A stretch of DNA of 64,000 bases from Pomphorhynchus laevis (lineage: Eukaryota > Acanthocephala > Palaeacanthocephala > Echinorhynchida > Pomphorhynchidae), in contig WNNJ02000901.1 of the NCBI GenBank assembly GCA_012934845.2, forward strand, positions 1 to 64,000. Reading direction: 5' to 3'. Both the position numbers and the translations under genes were made by a program. Below, piece by piece: positions 60,481 through 64,000 of this stretch. The notes beneath the pieces are model-generated. The model was not told the DNA's origin. It searched no databases and was given only the letters and a program-made list of their open reading frames with translations. The first letter of the stretch is position 1, and each line of letters begins with the position of its first letter.

Positions 60481-61480
60481 TTTTGTCACCAGTGTCACAA
60501 GAGTGGCCTCCGTTAAAGGTCTCCCTTGTTCGCACTTTCCTGGTTTCGACTCCTCTTTTCTGGATCTACTCCTCACATCCAAAGTACAAGCATCCGATGC
60601 AGAGATCTTATATCAATCACGCTTGTCCATGATTGCTGATAACACTACTTACGAAAATTTGCTAGTCAGATTAAATCAATTAGCCAGAGGGAGGTGTTTG
60701 GCCGTCACCCATCCGCACGCATCATCATGGCTGCACGTAATTCTCAATGAGGCGTCACTGACCGCTTTTCGGTCACCCCAATTTTGCGCCCTAATCCGTA
60801 TGTGGTTAGGGATACAATTAAAGCCCAGCGCCTACAGATGCAGCCGATGCTACCGTCACTGCGACCGTTATGGGTTGCACGCTCTAACTTGCAAGTTCAA
60901 AGGCTTCGGAGGCGTCATACATGATCTTATTCGGGACGTTTTCTTTCGCGCCCTCCAACGAGCGAGGATACATGTGCGGTTGGAAACGCATCACCTCATA
61001 TTGGACTTACAGGAGAGTCCGGCAGATATCCTTCTATATGGGGACCCACATGAGGATGTAGATTTCGCGGTACCAAACCCTTTACAACCGACTTACGTAT
61101 CGATGGCCGCAACGATCGGAAGTTCGACACCACACGCTTACACAGAAGGCGTCATATGTCGTAAATATAAACAGCGCGTAGATTCCGACGGCTGCAACTT
61201 CAGGCCAGCAGTAGTAGAGAGCTTCGGAGGATGGAACAACAGGGGATAGGCTTTGGTCTGTAAAATCACCACTGTTGAAAATCGGTAGTAGGCACCATTT
61301 ACACGATAGCAGCTACAAGGATACTCCAGGATGCGTCGGTGGCATTAATGCGCGGAAAAGCGCGAGCGAGTTTGGCTTCATTGGAAAACAGTGAAGTAGC
61401 AGTAGCTACAGCCACAATCGTGTCCCCTCCAGCGCCACACGTGTTCACAGAGAACGACATCCTGTCATTTCATCACACAA
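60480..61480 (+). pseudogene. C-terminal relic of RT/PD-(D/E)XK element (copy X4)
   Basis: The frame 60503-61249 contains ARGRCLAVTHPHASSWLHVI, MWLGIQLKPSAYRC, CSRCYRHCDRYGLHALTCKF (the CCHC-type motif), VIHDLIRDVFFRALQRARIH, then PADILLYGDPHEDVDFAVPN and VVESFGGWNNRG. This follows the pattern PADVLV..KPAAFDLTVTSPLNP..VVEAYGAWG of a third subfamily. In another frame, ILQDASVALMRGKARASLAS near 61320-61380 gives the family's closing helix, so the relic reaches about 61480. The RT part is absent. It starts back to back with copy X3. Confidence 0.72.
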
Positions 61481-61484
61481 ACGT

Positions 61485-61735
61485 GGGACTACGAAACTCA
61501 CGTCATTAACGACAGTAACTGATCTAAAGGAGACAATCAACGAGGTGGTCGCGGAGAACAAGAGATCTTTTGACTTTACCGAATCCCTTAAGATGATAAG
61601 CACGAAGATAAGGGAAACTGACAGCGAGGAGGAATACTGCGAATCCTTAGAGTTTTTCGATAAGGACGAGAACGGTTTCACATCGGCATCCGAGCTACGG
61701 CAAATCATGATAACCTAGGAGGCAAGTTGACCTAG
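61485..61735 (+). pseudogene. calmodulin-like EF-hand pseudogene fragment
   Basis: The plus frame reads DLKETINEVVAENKRSFDFT, ESLKMISTKIRETDSEEEYC and ESLEFFDKDENGFTSASELR, then QIMIT and a stop. A one-base shift then gives NLGGKLT. This follows calmodulin from the end of EF-hand 1 through EF-hand 3 (family: [52 protein letters not shown]). Loop 2 has lost its calcium ligands (VAENKRSFDFTE), while loop 3 keeps most of them (DKDENGFTSASE). With a frameshift and a stop, it is a decayed copy. Downstream the frame drifts into DKELQNFKETRVNQIKSCMD, not calmodulin. Confidence 0.7.
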
Positions 61736-61851
61736 GATAAGGAACTGCAGAACTTTAAGGAAACGCGAGTGAATCAGATCAAATCATGTATGGATACATA
61801 CGTTCAATGCAACGAGCAGGTGTTGCCCCGGATTAAATTGTGTCTTCATGA

Positions 61852-62895
61852 AATGCTGCAGCCTCTGTGTCCGTTTCATTCCCGTCCGATGCGAAACATG
61901 TTATAGATTTTTCTCAGAGTGGGTACCTGCAATCCCCTGACGAAGTGGCTATTGACTTTCACATGTCAGATAGATCTACGTATCGATTCTCATGCAACAA
62001 CATCACACCTGATCGAGGTACATTGGTTAAGGATAACATGAATTCTCAGTCAAACAACCTCAGACGATCACGTTTCGGAACTCTATTCAAGATAAATTAT
62101 ATGGTCAGAAATAGAAAATACTCAGTATTCGCCAGTGAAAAGTATATGGATTCGCTAAAGTCAAAGCTGCCGCCTGCACAACGCCTCAGACGTCATCGGC
62201 ATATGCTTAGCTACATCGAGCGCCAATTGAACACAAAACAGCTGGAACGGCAGGGTTTACATAAAATGCAGCGGATATACATTGAGACCCCAAAATTCCG
62301 CGAGGAAATCGCCGTAGAAGAAAAACTCAAGGCGAGGGATATCGACATTTCCGACTTCAACCGTAGAATAAAAAATCAGCATATTCTAATAAACGAGCTC
62401 TCAGAAAACTTGACTATTTCAAAAGCATCCACAAAAAGCATCAACAGTCGGTTCTTGTGAACGGGACAGATTGCAGTGACAATCGAAATCAAACTAATTT
62501 CACGGAAGTCGATAATGGCTTGAATAACGTAAGGACATCAGATATAAAAGTAAAAGATTATCAGGCGAAGACGAGGAAGAACCGACAACAATTTACTTAG
62601 GAAGCGCGTTGGTCGATCATTGCTTTTTGTCTGAGGTATTTGGCGATGGAATTATCTCAATGAGCGCGAGAAAATATATGAGACAATTGAAGTCGATAAC
62701 GGCGACGGAATGACGAAGGTCGAAAACGCCAGTGGAAACGAGAAAAAGAATAAAACTCGTCGTTGATGAGAGCAGCGATGACGACATCAGTCTTCACGTC
62801 ATAGAGGATAAGACGATGAGGTAAACATGGACTCTGTTAAGGACGAAAATGAAGACGATAGCGACGAGGAAGAAGTTGATAACAACGTACTATAA
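61852..62895 (+). pseudogene. decayed gene of unknown function, coiled coil and acidic tail
   Basis: A long frame (61852-62460) encodes about 200 residues with basic and helical stretches (FGTLFKINYMVRNRKYSVFA, SKLPPAQRLRRHRHMLSYIE, ARDIDISDFNRRIKNQHILI). Other frames continue with SGEDEEEPTTIYLGSALVDH and CFLSEVFGDGIISMSARKYM (62560-62690), then LVVDESSDDDISLHVIEDKT and a very acidic end DENEDDSDEEEVDNNVL with TAA at 62893-62895. The shift from frame to frame while coding character persists suggests one gene with about four indels. GC content is higher than in the flanks. No family is recognised; it could be a host nuclear protein or part of a transduced or mobile unit. Confidence 0.45.
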
Positions 62896-63454
62896 TTTTT
62901 TAAAATAGGTGTAATGTGCTTTTAACATTATATATTATTTATAATTAAAAAAGTGTATATTATAATTGATATAGAATTGATATAATATCTTTTAACAATT
63001 ATTTATAATTATAAATAATAATTATATTATTATAATTATATTATTATAATTATTATATTATTAATTATTATAATTATATTAAATTATAAACTGGTCAGTA
63101 TGGTCTACATAAACTTTATAATAATAAGTACATAAGATTTTTTAGACAGGAAAATAATTTCAATTTTAGGTCTATATTTTTAGTATTATTTAGTTATTAA
63201 ACAATAATTTTAGTGACTTAGCAATATTGATATTCTATATTTTCAAAACTTTTATTCAATATCTCATTAATATACAGGAGGCAAATAAATTTATGTTCTT
63301 TAAAATGTTAAAAATGTTAATTTATCTTTTTAGCTCTAAATATAGTTTTCTTTATTGCCAATTTTAAAATAATTACCATTTAAATTCAGAAAAAATTGTG
63401 TTCAAAATAATTTACACTTTAAGAAGTTTAACACTACTAAATAGTAACTAAATT
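62896..63454. other. no gene seen; TTATAA-rich low complexity
   Basis: AT-rich, with an imperfect (TTATAATTA)n stretch at 62985-63090. Confidence 0.6.
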
Positions 63455-63464
63455 TTGATTTTTA

Positions 63465-63512
63465 TGCTGAAGATGCCAGTGGTTTCTGGCGAAATATCAA
63501 ATAAAATTAGTA
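63465..63512 (+). other. GAAA hairpin of Penelope-like terminal type
   Basis: GCTGAAGATGCCAGTGGTTT, then CTGGCGAAATATCAAATAAA. A 5-bp stem GCCAG/CTGGC precedes GAAA, and CTGAAGA fits the relaxed core CUGANGA with one extra base before the stem. Same design as 20340-20460 in the opposite orientation. Confidence 0.45.
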
Positions 63513-63714
63513 ATTCCTTGTATTCAAACCGTTTCTTATATTTAAAGACAGCAATAGTCAGGATATTTTTTAATTCATATTGTATGTCAATAGCGATACC
63601 ACATTGTGGTGACGTAAGATAAAATATTTGATATGCAGAGTATCTAAGATGATAGCTGCATTTAAAATTCCCAATACTGTAATATTAAGGATTTGAAAGA
63701 TTATTATAAAATCA

Positions 63715-63850
63715 ATTATTAAATTGTATGAAACCTGATAGCATAGCAGTTCCTTCTGATGACCTCTAATCCTTATTCTGATACATCATCTATTATTTAT
63801 TAGTCAATTAATAAAAATTCACTTATTTAAAATTTGTTTGTTGTTTTAAC
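63715..63850 (+). mobile_element. Penelope-like terminal repeat, opposite orientation
   Basis: The reverse complement matches 33895-34000 and 30550-30655 (GAAACCTGATAGCATAGCAG, TTCCTTCTGATGACCTCTAA, TTATTTATTAGTTAAT-like). Coding parts, if any, would lie beyond the window. Confidence 0.6.
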
Positions 63851-64000
63851 TTGATATAAGTTATAAAATCTTTTAATAATTATTAATAATTTTTTATTAT
63901 GTAATTATTACATTTTGATTTAGCATTATTATTTTTTAAATTTTATTATTACATTAAATACGTAGACTCAGTTTGTTGATTTGATTTATTTTGTTCACAA

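Overview
The window is AT-rich animal DNA, probably from a flatworm (Platyhelminthes). The best clue is the small heat shock protein at 31718-32833, which carries two alpha-crystallin domains in one chain, a layout well known from flatworms. Tandem repeats with tRNA-like heads and hammerhead-ribozyme-like motifs also recall the schistosome Sm-alpha type of SINE. This assignment is inference, since no rRNA or mitochondrial marker is present.

Only two host genes are convincing. Both look like single-exon genes on the minus strand: a glycogen-targeting subunit of protein phosphatase 1 (12093-13175) and the two-domain sHSP (31718-32833). A third, weak candidate is a small membrane protein split over exons near 379-490 and 4196-4326. 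A degenerate calmodulin-like fragment (61485-61735) is followed by a decayed unknown gene with an acidic tail (61852-62895).

Most of the rest is retroelement debris. There are: (1) five relics of a reverse transcriptase element whose C-terminus has a CCHC motif and a PD-(D/E)XK-like nuclease (1160-3200, 20875-23790, 29880-30520, 58928-60480, 60480-61480), in three subfamilies; (2) LINE family A, four copies (38560-39345, 41239-44742, 51840-55200, 55341-58445); (3) LINE family B, one nearly complete copy (44769-49422) and one relic (8519-9745); (4) Rex1/Babar-like LINE tails (4430-5185, 39400-40310); (5) Penelope-like elements (28690-29725, 33890-35650) and scattered terminal pieces; (6) broken Ty3/gypsy-like LTR elements at 23800-28650; (7) tandem SINE-like arrays at 5198-7335 and 10477-11293.

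The most unusual signals are RNA-structural. A nearly textbook hammerhead ribozyme lies at 38281-38345. A second hammerhead core lies on the opposite strand at 37548-37590, on the other side of a 532-bp repeat that recurs at 50694-51225. A 115-bp perfect inverted repeat at 11402-11651 carries a hammerhead-like core in each arm. LINE B is unusually dense in perfect hairpins, and the single in-frame TGA of its ORF2 sits inside the longest of them. Family A copies share 3' hairpins with compensatory changes.

Layout: 0-12 kb repeat-rich with tandem arrays; 12-13 kb PP1 regulatory subunit; 13-20 kb AT-rich with no gene; 20-30 kb nested retroelement graveyard; 31-33 kb sHSP; 34-36 kb Penelope-like element; 37-40 kb hammerheads and LINE fragments; 41-58 kb LINE A and B cluster; 58-63 kb nuclease-bearing RT relics, calmodulin relic and unknown decayed gene.
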